Notes under the pieces: model-generated
The model's database searches: none
Seen by the model: the letters and a program-made list of their open reading frames with translations, nothing else
Told to the model about the DNA's origin: nothing
Shown here: positions 38,374 to 48,175 of the stretch, piece after piece
Layout of the letters: every line of letters begins with the position of its first letter
Numbering within the stretch: position 1 is the stretch's first letter
Program-made: the position numbers and the translations under genes
Assembly (NCBI RefSeq): GCF_002858765.1
Contig: NZ_PJRP01000009.1
Location: 1 to 64,000, forward strand
DNA: 64,000 nucleotides
Reading direction: 5' to 3'
Origin: Cupriavidus pauculus
GTDB lineage: Bacteria > Pseudomonadota > Gammaproteobacteria > Burkholderiales > Burkholderiaceae

Positions 38374-39231
38374 TCAGCGCACGGCATCTTTCGAATTCCG
38401 GTCCTTGTCGAGCGGCTCGGCCATCTTGCGGTGCTGTTCGGCCAGCAGCTGCGACGGGGTGATCGACGCAATGGCCGCCCGGAGCTTGTTCTGCCAGCCG
38501 GTCACGACCTCCGCCTCGCCCCGCATCATGGCCTCGAAGCCTTGCAGGGCCACATCCGCCGGATCGTCCTTCTTCGCTTCGCCCATGCGGGTATCCAGCA
38601 TGTCGGCGCGGCGGAAGAACTCGGTCTCGGTGGCGCCCGGCATCAGGCAAGTGACGCTGACGTGGAAATCGGCCAGTTCGTGGCGCAGCGCAAACGCGAA
38701 CGAATCCAGAAACGCCTTCGTGCCGTTGTAGACCGCCTGGTAGGTGCCGGGCATCAGGCCCGCAATCGAACCGGTAATCAGGATGCGGCCGGCGCGGTTC
38801 TCGCGCATGTGTCGCCCAACGCTGTGCAGCAGGTACAGCGTGCCCACGATGTTCGTTTCGAGCACCCGGGCGATATCGCAAAAATCCTGGTCTACAAACG
38901 CGTGCCCCAGGCCCCGGCCGGCGTTGGCACACAGCACGTCGATGCGCCGCCCACGCACGCTGGCTAGTAATTCGTCCACACCTGCGCGGGTGGAAAGGTC
39001 CGCGACCAGCGACTCCACAATCACGCCGTTGTCTTGCAGCTTGGCGGCGGCATCCGAAATCTCGGGTTCGTCAGCGACGACGATCAAATCCATGCCGCTG
39101 TCCGCGCAGCAGTGCGCCAGATGGAAGCCAATGCCGGTGGACGCGCCGGTGACAATGGCGAGCGGGCGCAGGTCAGGGATATCCTGCAGCCCCAGCTCGG
39201 CATACTCCATATCGCTGTTTGACGAGTTCAC
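38374..39231 (-). CDS. Short-chain dehydrogenase/reductase
   Basis: 285 residues. GTG start at 39231 chosen because GGGAGG sits 6 nt upstream. The ATG 21 bp downstream is the alternative. Cofactor motif VTGASTGIG at about residues 28-36, NAG at about 103-105, and catalytic Ser plus YNGTK. An acidic residue after the second strand (VVADEPE) makes NAD(H) more likely than NADP(H). Substrate unknown. Co-directional with the DUF2795 gene. Confidence 0.87.
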   Translation of the reverse strand: MNSSNSDMEYAELGLQDIPDLRPLAIVTGASTGIGFHLAHCCADSGMDLIVVADEPEISDAAAKLQDNGVIVESLVADLSTRAGVDELLASVRGRRIDVLCANAGRGLGHAFVDQDFCDIARVLETNIVGTLYLLHSVGRHMRENRAGRILITGSIAGLMPGTYQAVYNGTKAFLDSFAFALRHELADFHVSVTCLMPGATETEFFRRADMLDTRMGEAKKDDPADVALQGFEAMMRGEAEVVTGWQNKLRAAIASITPSQLLAEQHRKMAEPLDKDRNSKDAVR

Positions 39232-39337
39232 GGCCGCCTCCCTGTCGGAACGTATCTATCCGGCAGCGTGCAAATGCCATACCAGCGGCCATACCGGCGG
39301 CCACGCGCGCGCAGTGCGCGTTCGCGGCTGTGCGCGG

Positions 39338-40953
<1,616 letters not shown>

Positions 40954-40981
40954 GTGACGACGACCCATCCTTGAATCCACG

Positions 40982-41191
40982 TTGACCTGCCCGCATTGCG
41001 GACACGTGTCGATCGAAGTGATGCCGACCGACGCTTGCCTCTACTTCCATGAATGCACGAGGTGCAAGGCATTGCTTTCCCCGAAGTCTGGCGACTGCTG
41101 CGTCTTCTGTTCGTTTGGCTCGGTCAAGTGCCCGCCCATTCAGGAAGCACGCGCTTGCTGCGCGGGCTCCGCTACGCCAGCCAAACGTTAA
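40982..41191 (+). CDS. GDCCVxC domain protein, N-terminus probably frameshifted
   Basis: 69 residues as read from TTG 40982: MTCPHCGHVSIEVMPTDACL..., with zinc-ribbon-like CPHC and CTRC pairs and the diagnostic GDCCVFCSFGSVKCPPIQ. This family is known as GDCCVxC (seleno)proteins, in which a cysteine may be selenocysteine. Here it is cysteine. The TTG has no ribosome site. A GTG at 40954 does, with GAGGG 8 nt upstream, but its frame stops at 40972. Removing one T near 40970 joins it as MTTTHPESTLTCPHCG. The gene is thus either decayed, wrongly sequenced, or truncated. Function unknown. Confidence 0.7.
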   Translation: MTCPHCGHVSIEVMPTDACLYFHECTRCKALLSPKSGDCCVFCSFGSVKCPPIQEARACCAGSATPAKR

Positions 41192-41228
41192 GTGCGGCCC
41201 GAAAGCAGCCTCCTGCACTGACCGGAAA

Positions 41229-41567
41229 TCATCGGCTTTTTAAGATCTCGTCATTCATGTATTGATTGATATCGCGCAGATCCTGGATCCGCCATGAGAA
41301 CGGCGGTAGCTTTACGCCATTCTCTTTCAACGTTTTAGGAATCAAATCTCCATTCGGTCGAAGCACTATCGACGAAACAATGACGCCCGGATAATCATTC
41401 AGTCGTTTCTTGAAAGCGGACGTTTTCAGGTTTGGGGTTAGCGGATTGCTTTTGGTGGCCAATGCTCCCGATCCTTTGAGATCGGCGCCGTGGCACATGG
41501 CGCACCTCTGAAAATAGATATTTTTCCCATTGGAATTATCTGCGAACGCTGACGATGCTGAAATCAC
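41229..41567 (-). CDS. Small c-type cytochrome, signal peptide out of frame
   Basis: Haem motif CAMCH at about residue 22 of the open frame, axial methionine candidate in NQYMNDEI, about 95 mature residues. Read from GTG 41567 the signal peptide is only 9 residues. Upstream, the frame continues as KILIAALV but has no start codon. An ATG at 41593 with MKK is in another frame, separated by a run of six A. One base more in that run would give a normal Sec signal (MKKILIAALVISASSAFAD). The gene is clearly more AT-rich than its neighbours, which suggests transfer. Confidence 0.72.
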   Translation of the reverse strand: MISASSAFADNSNGKNIYFQRCAMCHGADLKGSGALATKSNPLTPNLKTSAFKKRLNDYPGVIVSSIVLRPNGDLIPKTLKENGVKLPPFSWRIQDLRDINQYMNDEILKSR

Positions 41568-41660
41568 CAGCGCGGCGATGAGTATTTTTTCATTTTTATG
41601 TGGCGTTGCCGTATAAATGAGATCGGAATCGAGCAGGAGCCTGGGAGGCGCCAGCGTATA

Positions 41661-42542
41661 TCAAAGGTCAACGAGGTTTTTCGCAAGATAATCCACGAAT
41701 GCGCGTGCCGACGGCTTGGCAGCGCGCCCTGCCGCAAATACCGCATTGACCTCCATTGGTTCGAGCGCCCACTCCGGGAGGATATGGACGAGGGTGCCTT
41801 GAGATATTTCCTCCTGGCACCCCCACCGCCCAAGACACGCAATGCCGAGTCCGGAGACTGCCGCCGTCGCCGCAGCTTCGTTGACATTGACCACCAGCCG
41901 GCCGTCGAGGTCCACCGATGTTTCGCGGCCTTCGCGCTGGAAAATCCAGCCGGCCATCGCCGCCGGGCCGACGACGATGGAATGGGAAGGCAGTTCCGCC
42001 GGCGAGACCGGGACACCGGCACGCTGCAGGTAGCTGGGCGAAGCGACCAGAATGCGGTGGGACGTGCCAATTTTTCTGGCGGTCGCTGAAGAATCCGGCA
42101 GCGCACCGAAGCGCAGGGCGACATCGACGCCCTCCACCACCAGGTTTTGCCGCTGATCGCTCATCGTCATGTCGACACGCAGTCCGGGATGCAGGTCCAT
42201 GAAACCGGGCAGCCGCGGAATGATCTGTCGCATCGCCAAGCTCGCCGGCACGCCTACGCGCAGGATGCCGCGCAACTCTCCCGTGCCTCTGGCGGCATGG
42301 TCCGCTTCATCGAGCGCGGCAAGGATCGGCTCGATGCGTGCCAGGTAGTCGGACCCGGCCTCGGTCAGCGAGACAGCCCGCGTCGTACGCGTCAGCAACG
42401 CAGCGCCCACTTCGGCCTCCAGCCCAGAGATGATGCGGGACACGGAGGGTTGGGATAGCTGCATGGCACGCCCCGCAACGGAAAAGCTGCCACCACGGGC
42501 CACGCGCACAAACAGGCGCAGCGCAAAAAGCCGATCACTCAT
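41661..42542 (-). CDS. LysR-family regulator, divergent from the peroxiredoxin gene
   Basis: 293 residues from ATG 42542 (MSDRLFALRLFVRVARGG), which has GGGAGG just upstream. An ATG at 42569 lacks a ribosome site. Helix-turn-helix at about residues 20-40 (FSVAGRAMQLSQPSVSRII), then an effector domain of the CrgA/DmlR type. Divergent to the peroxiredoxin-like gene with 150 bp between, so that gene is the likely target. Confidence 0.88.
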   Translation of the reverse strand: MSDRLFALRLFVRVARGGSFSVAGRAMQLSQPSVSRIISGLEAEVGAALLTRTTRAVSLTEAGSDYLARIEPILAALDEADHAARGTGELRGILRVGVPASLAMRQIIPRLPGFMDLHPGLRVDMTMSDQRQNLVVEGVDVALRFGALPDSSATARKIGTSHRILVASPSYLQRAGVPVSPAELPSHSIVVGPAAMAGWIFQREGRETSVDLDGRLVVNVNEAAATAAVSGLGIACLGRWGCQEEISQGTLVHILPEWALEPMEVNAVFAAGRAAKPSARAFVDYLAKNLVDL

Positions 42543-42692
42543 AGCGCCTCCCAAGCCTGGGTTATTCATTTGCAGAACGGATATATCTTAGTTGATGCTG
42601 TCGCATACCGCATCGCCGGCAAATGAACGAAATTATCTCCAACGAAGCGGCGCACATCGCCAGACGCTTCGCCCCAAGACCTGGAGTCGATC

Positions 42693-43376
42693 ATGTCCCT
42701 GCAAGCCAAACTCGATGCATTCAAAGCCGCGCTGGAATCTGGCGCCCCGCCCTACAACGTCCCGCGCTTTGTCGTGGACGCCATTCACCGGCAAACCGAT
42801 GAGCTGATCGAAAGCGGTCAAGCCGGCCGCGCCCGCAAGGCTGGCGATGGCGACCAGGCGCCCGTGTTCTCGTTGCATGACGCCCACGGCAATACGGTCG
42901 ATCTGGGCGACTTGCTCGCGAAGGGGCCTGTCGTCGTGACGTTCTACCGTGGCGTCTGGTGCCCGTATTGCAATATGGATTTGCAGGCGCTGGAGGCGGC
43001 CCGTCCGGAGATCGAGGCACGCGGCGCAACGATGGTCGCCATCTCGATGCAATCGGCGGTCAACAGCCGAAAGGCCGTCACGCAGAACAAGCTGGGGTTT
43101 CCGATCCTCAACGACCCGCGTGGCGCGGTGGCCGACGCATTCGGCCTGCGATTCGCCCTGCCCGATTACCTCATTGACATCTACAAGAATGCCTTCAAGA
43201 CCGACCTTGCCGTGATCAACGATGATCCATCGTGGACGCTGCCCATGCCGGCGCGCTACATCATTGGCCAGGACGGCGTCATCGCTTACGCCGAGGTGAA
43301 TCCCGACTACACGCAGCGCCCCGATCCCAGTGAGCTTTTGCCCACGCTGGACCGCCTGCGTCAGATTGCGGCGTAA
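42693..43376 (+). CDS. Peroxiredoxin-like (AhpC/TSA) protein
   Basis: 227 residues. Thioredoxin fold with the redox site FYRGVWCPYCNMDL, a CxxC near residue 92, preceded by an N-terminal helical region of about 55 residues. The second conserved stretch ISMQSAVNSRKA follows. Probably a thiol peroxidase or reductase of the cytoplasm (no signal peptide). Start ATG 42693 follows GGAG. Confidence 0.87.
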   Translation: MSLQAKLDAFKAALESGAPPYNVPRFVVDAIHRQTDELIESGQAGRARKAGDGDQAPVFSLHDAHGNTVDLGDLLAKGPVVVTFYRGVWCPYCNMDLQALEAARPEIEARGATMVAISMQSAVNSRKAVTQNKLGFPILNDPRGAVADAFGLRFALPDYLIDIYKNAFKTDLAVINDDPSWTLPMPARYIIGQDGVIAYAEVNPDYTQRPDPSELLPTLDRLRQIAA

Positions 43377-43479
43377 CGCCACGGCTGTTCATCACCCGAA
43401 GACGGGTGTTTTGGCCGCCAATCTGGAAAATTGAATTCGCCACCGCAGAGCAATACGTGACGCGTACGCGATATAAAAT

Positions 43480-43607
43480 TCCATCCGCAGATGCCCATCG
43501 ACAAGGGGCCATCTGCAGGGTGAGGGAGAATGACTCCCTTCACTTTTTCGGTAAGCATGGCTCTTTGCCGATAAGGGTGCAGCGCTGAACAGCTGCACCC
43601 CGTTTTT
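43480..43607 (+). ncRNA. Candidate structured small RNA or 3' UTR RNA
   Basis: Four successive hairpins: 43487-43516 (7 bp plus CCC/GGG), 43520-43543 (9 bp with one bulge), about 43549-43570 (6 bp), and a terminator at 43575-43607. A TATAAA at 43472-43477 precedes it, although a good -35 is missing. No reading frame is conserved through it. It could be an independent small RNA or the processed 3' end of the peroxiredoxin mRNA, whose stop is 104 bp upstream. No known RNA family was recognised. Confidence 0.5.
43575..43607 (+). terminator. Rho-independent terminator
   Basis: Perfect 9-bp stem (43575-43583 with 43592-43600) and a run of five T at 43603-43607. Confidence 0.85.
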
Positions 43608-43961
43608 AGGGCGCGATACGTCTGCGCGATCGACCGGGTCTATCGGGGTTCATGGCAGTTCCGACATCCTCGCCCGCCCACACCGAATAGCCGCCAGCAA
43701 ATACGAGACACCAGAACAAGGCGTACACCGTTGCCGCGCAACCGAGGGACGGGACACAGCTCATCAGAATGTGGTCCAGCGCACATAGCGCCCTACAGCG
43801 TTGCGCCGCGCGCCTCGCCCCTTTGGCCATGTTTTCGGCATGCTCACAATATCCATGCCGTGCAACAGTCTTTTCCAACTCGGTGCTTTATCCGCGCGGC
43901 CGGCTACGGTAAAACCACCGTCCCGTACTCGCAAAAGACGACCCCCGTTTTCGCCCAGGTC

Positions 43962-44831
43962 TTGGACTCCAACACTCGCTCTCACTGGCTGCCCACACTT
44001 TGCCGCGCGCTGGCAGTGCTACCCCTTCCCGTGCTGCACGCCACCGGTCGTGCGCTAGGCCGTCTCGTCTACGCCTTGCCCGGCCGATATCGGCAGCGCC
44101 TGCAGGAAAATGCCGCGCAGGCCGGCTATCCGGATGCCAGCTTCGCGCGCCGCTCGGCCGCAGAAGCCGGCGCCATGATCCTGGAGACCTGTCGCATCTG
44201 GTTTCGTAATGACGACAGTATCGCGCGCGTGATCTGCGACGACTGGGACGTGATCGACACCGCCCGCGCCGAAGGCAAGGGCATCTTGTTCCTGACCCCG
44301 CACCTGGGCAGCTTCGAGATCACGGCACGCTACGTTGCCAGGCGCATGCCGCTTACGGTGATGTTCCGCACGCCCCACCAGGAATATCTGCGTGCGCTGA
44401 TGGACAGCGCGCGCTCCACCTCTGATCTGACCGCCGTGCCAGCCGCTTCGCAGGGCGTGCGCGCCTTCATGCGGGCGCTGCGTCAAGGCGGTGCGGTGGG
44501 CTTGCTGCCCGACCAGGCACCGAGCCTTGGCGAGGGCGTGTGGGTACCTTTCTTTGGCCGCCAGGCATTCACCATGACGCTGCCGGGCAAACTGGCTGCG
44601 CAGGCTAAAGTGGCGGTGATCCTCGCGTCGGGCGAGCGCCTGCCACGCGGGCGCGGATGGCGCCTGCACCTGATGCGGCTGCCCGGCGAGATGCCGGATG
44701 AACCCGCAGCCCAGGCCACCCTGCTCAACGGCGCGATGGAAACGCTGATCCGGCGATTTCCCGAACAATACCTTTGGAGCTACAACCGCTACAAGGCGCC
44801 TCCGGGCGCGCCGCCTCGGCCAGCCGAATAA
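43962..44831 (+). CDS. Lipid A biosynthesis-type (HtrB/LpxL) acyltransferase
   Basis: 289 residues if read from TTG 43962. The start is uncertain because no ribosome site is clear, and the ATG at 43731 would add 77 residues that look non-coding. The length fits LpxL-type enzymes. The acyltransferase motif TPHLGSFEIT replaces the usual HxxxxE arrangement (H and E five apart). VPFFGRQAFTMTLPGKLA and LWSYNRYK are also typical. It adds a secondary acyl chain to lipid A or a related lipid at the inner membrane. It is a lone gene in a region with decayed neighbours. Confidence 0.8.
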   Translation: MDSNTRSHWLPTLCRALAVLPLPVLHATGRALGRLVYALPGRYRQRLQENAAQAGYPDASFARRSAAEAGAMILETCRIWFRNDDSIARVICDDWDVIDTARAEGKGILFLTPHLGSFEITARYVARRMPLTVMFRTPHQEYLRALMDSARSTSDLTAVPAASQGVRAFMRALRQGGAVGLLPDQAPSLGEGVWVPFFGRQAFTMTLPGKLAAQAKVAVILASGERLPRGRGWRLHLMRLPGEMPDEPAAQATLLNGAMETLIRRFPEQYLWSYNRYKAPPGAPPRPAE

Positions 44832-44996
44832 ACACACCGCCAAACCGTCCGCATGCCCTGAGCCGGCCCTGGTGATGGACTTCGGCGAAAGACGTGCAGC
44901 AGGCCGAGCCGGAACTTGACGGGATTCGGTCCCGCCAACTGGACGATCTCACGCAGACGATATGTCTCGGATCGGGCTCGCCAACGACCTCGGCCG

Positions 44997-45570
44997 TTAT
45001 CGGCGCAGCAACCTCATCTGCGCCGAGAACGCAGCGTTCGCGCTATTTGACTGGTTCAAAAACATGTCGAGCTGCGCGTACTGCGCCCGATACGTCTCCA
45101 TCAGTGCGGAAGCCCGGCGCGTCTCAGTGTCATAGCGGCTGGAAATGCCGTTCAACGTTTCCTGAACCTCGTGCTCGCTCTTTGCGATGGCGCCGCTGTC
45201 AGCGAGTGCGTTGTCGACAAAGCCACCGGTCGCGGCCGCGAGCCCTGATTTTCCGTCATCGCCCAGCAACACTTTCTTGACGACGTCCGGATGCTCTTCC
45301 ATCGCCCGCTCCAAGGCTTTCGTATCCACTGACAGGGTCCCGTCGGAGCTCTGGGTGATGCCAATCGACTTCAACGTTGAAGGGTCAGCATTGTTGATGA
45401 CGCTGTCGAGCGCGGCCTTGACATTGCGTAGCGCGTCATCGCCGAGCAGCGCGCTGCCTGTCTTCCTTCGTGGTCTTGTCAAACGATGATTGGCTTCGCA
45501 GCGCGGCCTGAACGCCGTTGAATCCCTTCACAAAGGACTGAACAGCATCAACCACCTTCGCCTTGTTCCC
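44997..45570 (-). pseudogene. fliD: Remnant of flagellar cap gene fliD, C-terminal part, frameshifted
   Basis: The open frame 44997-45482 matches the C-terminal domain of FliD (KTGSALLGDDALRN, GITQSSDGTLSVDTKALE, YDTETRRASALMETYRAQYAQLD). The upstream part continues in another frame from about 45570 (KVVDAVQSFVKGFNGVQAALRSQSSFDKTTK). An extra C at about 45465 (plus strand) explains the shift. The N-terminal half of the gene is absent and no other flagellar gene is nearby. Confidence 0.8.
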
Positions 45571-45749
45571 GGAGCCCCCAATATCCGATCATTCAATTTC
45601 CGGAGTTCGCCATGACGCGATCTTTCACTACGCGTTCGCGACTTGCGGCGCGGGTGATCTCAGAGGGATAAAAATGGGGCGACTTCTTCACGTTTGCAAG
45701 GTTGTCTCCACCAAGCAGTGGCAAACAAGTCGCAAACCGTTGATTTGAT
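45571..45749. other. Junction between the fliD remnant and tRNA-Arg
   Basis: The DNA has no recognisable gene. Two tiny plus-strand frames (45612-45671 and 45674-45748) have purine-rich sites before their ATG but no family resemblance. Confidence 0.35.
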
Positions 45750-45826
45750 TGGCCCGCCCTAGAGGAGTCGAACCTCTGACCGCTCGCTTAGAAGGCGAGT
45801 GCTCTATCCAACTGAGCTAAGGGCGG
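45750..45826 (-). tRNA. tRNA-Arg (TCT)
   Basis: 77 nt with CCA. Acceptor CCGCCCT/AGGGCGG. The anticodon arm CTCGC-CTTCTAA-GCGAG gives TCT. A 9-bp hairpin follows at 45845-45865 and a TAGAAT on the minus strand near 45876 may be its -10. Confidence 0.96.
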
Positions 45827-45987
45827 ATGGCCGGGGCCATGAGGGCCTTGCCGTTGCGGCAAGGCGTGCATTCTACCGCACTGGTTGCGCAAGGGGAACG
45901 CGCCGGCGACGACCCGATGCGGGCCATCGTTGCAGCGACCCCAGGGGTCGTCGGTCCGGCGAAACGGAAGGCGTGGGCGCGCGCGCC

Positions 45988-47268
45988 TCAGGACGATTCT
46001 CGCTCGCGCACACGCGGGCGGCGGGGCATGCCGACGCCTTCGGCCGTGTCGTGCGACGACACGCAGTTGCGGCCCATCTGCTTGGCATCGTAGAGCGCGC
46101 GGTCGGCGCGCCGCATGACCGCATCGGCATTCTCGCCGACCTGGCGTTCGGCCATGCCGATGCTGACCGTATAGGCAATGGGATCGGGGTCCGACGGGCA
46201 CGGGGTCGAACGCACCAGCGCGCTCAGGCGCACGCTGATGGCGCGACCGGTTTCCAGCGTAGTGTCGGGCATCACAATCGCAAATTCCTCGCCGCCCAAC
46301 CGGCCAAGCACGGCACGCGCCGGCGCCGCCTTGCGCAGCAAACCCGCGAAATGGCGCAGGACGCTATCCCCCGCCAGATGCCCGTAGAGGTCGTTGATAG
46401 CCTTGAAGTGATCCAGGTCGATGAAGGCCACGGTGAAGGCGGTGCGCTGGCGTTCCGCCTGCTTGCACGCCAGCTCCAGCTCTTCCCAGAAGGCGCCGCG
46501 CGACAGCACGTCGGTCAGGTCGTCATGCCGCGCACGGCGTTCGATGATGCGCCGCAGGCGGTCATGCGCCATCAGCGCGAAGCTGATCGACAGCCCCACC
46601 ACGCCGAACACAAAGCAAAGCGTGATGTTGCCGCGCTCGTCCGGCGTCACCAGCGGGTGGCCGTCGACCAGCGTCGACAGGGGCGCCCAGGCCTGGGCGC
46701 CCGCGAAAACGGTGCAGGCCAGCGCCACGAGGGTGAGCGAGAGAATGGCCAGGCGGCCGGTGCCGCGCTTCGCCGGCAAACGCGGCACGACGACCCGGAT
46801 CATTTCCAGCAGCAGCAGCATCTGGATCACCGACGATCCGAGCATCAGCCCGGCGACCGTCGCCGGTGACATCGGCATCGACAATTCGGCCGACAAAGCA
46901 CCGGGCGCCAGGCCCGCCAGCCCGCCGAGCGCATGCAAGGCCAGCACAACCAGGCCAGGCAGATTCAGCACGGCCAGCACAATGGGCCGCCCCGCTTTGC
47001 CAACAAAATGGCGCGTGCCGTGGACCATCATCGACAGCCCGGCGGTCAGCGCCAGTTCGGGCAGCGCCGCCAGCGGCCATTCGGGACGATATCCATGAAC
47101 GGCCAACAACACCGCGGCCAGGGTCACTACCAGATCGCCGATTGCCCACGAGGTGAGCCCGCTGCGCTCCATACCTGCAGAGCGCCGCAACACGGCACAG
47201 ACGATCGCCATCTGCAGCACGAACAAGGCCGCGATCAGCACTACCACCTGCGACTGAAACATCTTCAT
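45988..47268 (-). CDS. Membrane diguanylate cyclase (GGDEF)
   Basis: 426 residues from ATG 47268 (MKMFQSQVVVLIAALFV). Six or seven hydrophobic segments fill residues 1-220, forming a membrane sensor of unrecognised type. A short linker leads to the GGDEF domain, with FIDLDHFKAINDLYGH and the active loop LGGEEFAI intact, so it should make cyclic di-GMP. The inhibitory RxxD site five residues before GGEEF is missing (PARA in its place). The C-terminus is Arg-rich. Confidence 0.92.
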   Translation of the reverse strand: MKMFQSQVVVLIAALFVLQMAIVCAVLRRSAGMERSGLTSWAIGDLVVTLAAVLLAVHGYRPEWPLAALPELALTAGLSMMVHGTRHFVGKAGRPIVLAVLNLPGLVVLALHALGGLAGLAPGALSAELSMPMSPATVAGLMLGSSVIQMLLLLEMIRVVVPRLPAKRGTGRLAILSLTLVALACTVFAGAQAWAPLSTLVDGHPLVTPDERGNITLCFVFGVVGLSISFALMAHDRLRRIIERRARHDDLTDVLSRGAFWEELELACKQAERQRTAFTVAFIDLDHFKAINDLYGHLAGDSVLRHFAGLLRKAAPARAVLGRLGGEEFAIVMPDTTLETGRAISVRLSALVRSTPCPSDPDPIAYTVSIGMAERQVGENADAVMRRADRALYDAKQMGRNCVSSHDTAEGVGMPRRPRVRERESS

Positions 47269-47649
47269 TCCCGTTCACAAAGGCATCGCCGGTGCTCCGC
47301 ACGGCACCGGACTACCTTCTGTTTGCGGCCTGCGAGCAGCCGTCCTGTTTTGTTTTTCCGCAGGTCCGGCAGCCTCGCGTCACGTCGATGCAGGGCATCG
47401 CGGGCGAAGCATGGCTCAGGCACGGCTCAGCGCACCCGCGTCGCTAGCGGGGCTGGCGTGCCATAGTTGTGATAGTCGGGACCAGGTCCGGGTGGGCACA
47501 GCATTGCCAGGCGTGAAGGGCCGGGTCGGACCGTTTGCGGTGTGCGGATTATGTCAGCGCGACGCATCAAGTCAAGCCAAATACGATCCCGCCTGAAGCG
47601 GGGTACGTGCCCGCCACTCGGGCGCGTTGCAATCTTCCGCACACCGCAT
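47269..47649. other. Intergenic region before tRNA-Pro
   Basis: About 380 bp of GC-rich sequence with no gene, repeat or convincing terminator. Confidence 0.4.
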
Positions 47650-47679
47650 TTGACCTGGCCGCATGTGTCGCGATAGAAT
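47650..47679 (+). promoter_or_regulatory. Promoter of tRNA-Pro
   Basis: TTGACC (47650-47655) and TAGAAT (47674-47679) with 18-bp spacing. The tRNA starts 10 bp later. Confidence 0.8.
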
Positions 47680-47688
47680 CGCCGGCTT

Positions 47689-47765
47689 CGGAGCGTAGCG
47701 CAGCCTGGTAGCGCATCTGATTTGGGATCAGAGGGTCGTAGGTTCGAATCCTATCGCTCCGACCA
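47689..47765 (+). tRNA. tRNA-Pro (TGG)
   Basis: 77 nt with CCA. Acceptor CGGAGCG/CGCTCCG. The anticodon arm CTGA-TTTGGGA-TCAG gives TGG. Confidence 0.97.
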
Positions 47766-47794
47766 TATTTGCAAGTTGTACTGGCAGTCCGATC

Positions 47795-47830
47795 AAGGGC
47801 TTACGTCGCAAGACGTGAGCCCTTTTTCTT
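47795..47830 (+). terminator. Terminator after tRNA-Pro
   Basis: 13-bp stem (47795-47807 with 47812-47824, one G-T pair), GCAA loop, then a T-rich tail. Confidence 0.87.
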
Positions 47831-47836
47831 TTTCGT

Positions 47837-47869
47837 CTTATGCGAGGTCTGGTTCAGGCCTCGCATAAG
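47837..47869. repeat. Perfect inverted repeat
   Basis: Arms CTTATGCGAGG and CCTCGCATAAG of 11 bp around an 11-nt loop, directly after the tRNA-Pro terminator and before the end of a small minus-strand frame. No T run on either side. Confidence 0.6.
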
Positions 47870-47914
47870 ACCTCGCAGCCGTGCCCGCCGTTGGCAATCA
47901 GGCCTCTTTGGCAA

Positions 47915-48175
47915 TCAGGCAATCCCGTGCCGACTTCCCTGGCCTGCCGTTTGCCGGCCATGTCGCGGACCAACCTGGCTGACGGTCGTCTCATGCGCTG
48001 GCATTTCAAGCTCTTCGACCTGCGCTTCCAGCAGACGCAGTTGCCTGCGCGCCTCGGCCGCCCTGAACAGGTCCCATACTGCGCAGACCGCACCCAGACC
48101 ATATAGCTCGATCGGCGCCCCCAGGATGATGCATGCCACCAGGGCAAAGATTGCGCACATGTTGCCGTTCCCCAT
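47915..48175 (-). CDS. Hypothetical small membrane protein
   Basis: 86 residues from ATG 48175 (MGNGNMCAIFALVACII). One long hydrophobic stretch (about residues 6-35) is followed by a charged helix with heptad-like leucines (RRQLRLLEAQVEELEM, about 45-60) and a polar tail. The ribosome site is weak and no family is recognised. A single-pass protein with a coiled coil is plausible, but it may also be a chance frame. Confidence 0.4.
   Translation of the reverse strand: MGNGNMCAIFALVACIILGAPIELYGLGAVCAVWDLFRAAEARRQLRLLEAQVEELEMPAHETTVSQVGPRHGRQTAGQGSRHGIA

Noticed and set aside
43606..43878. Minus-strand frame with a hydrophobic stretch
   Set aside because: No ribosome site, no family, and its end overlaps the plus-strand terminator. 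The composition looks random.
43731..43961. N-terminal extension of the acyltransferase
   Set aside because: The 77 residues show non-coding composition and no similarity to the start of LpxL-type enzymes.
44894..45280. Plus-strand frame across the fliD remnant
   Set aside because: It is antisense to the clear FliD match and has no protein-like pattern.
45750..45826. Attachment-site duplication at tRNA-Arg
   Set aside because: A second copy of the tRNA 3' end was looked for in the window and not found, and no integrase is present.
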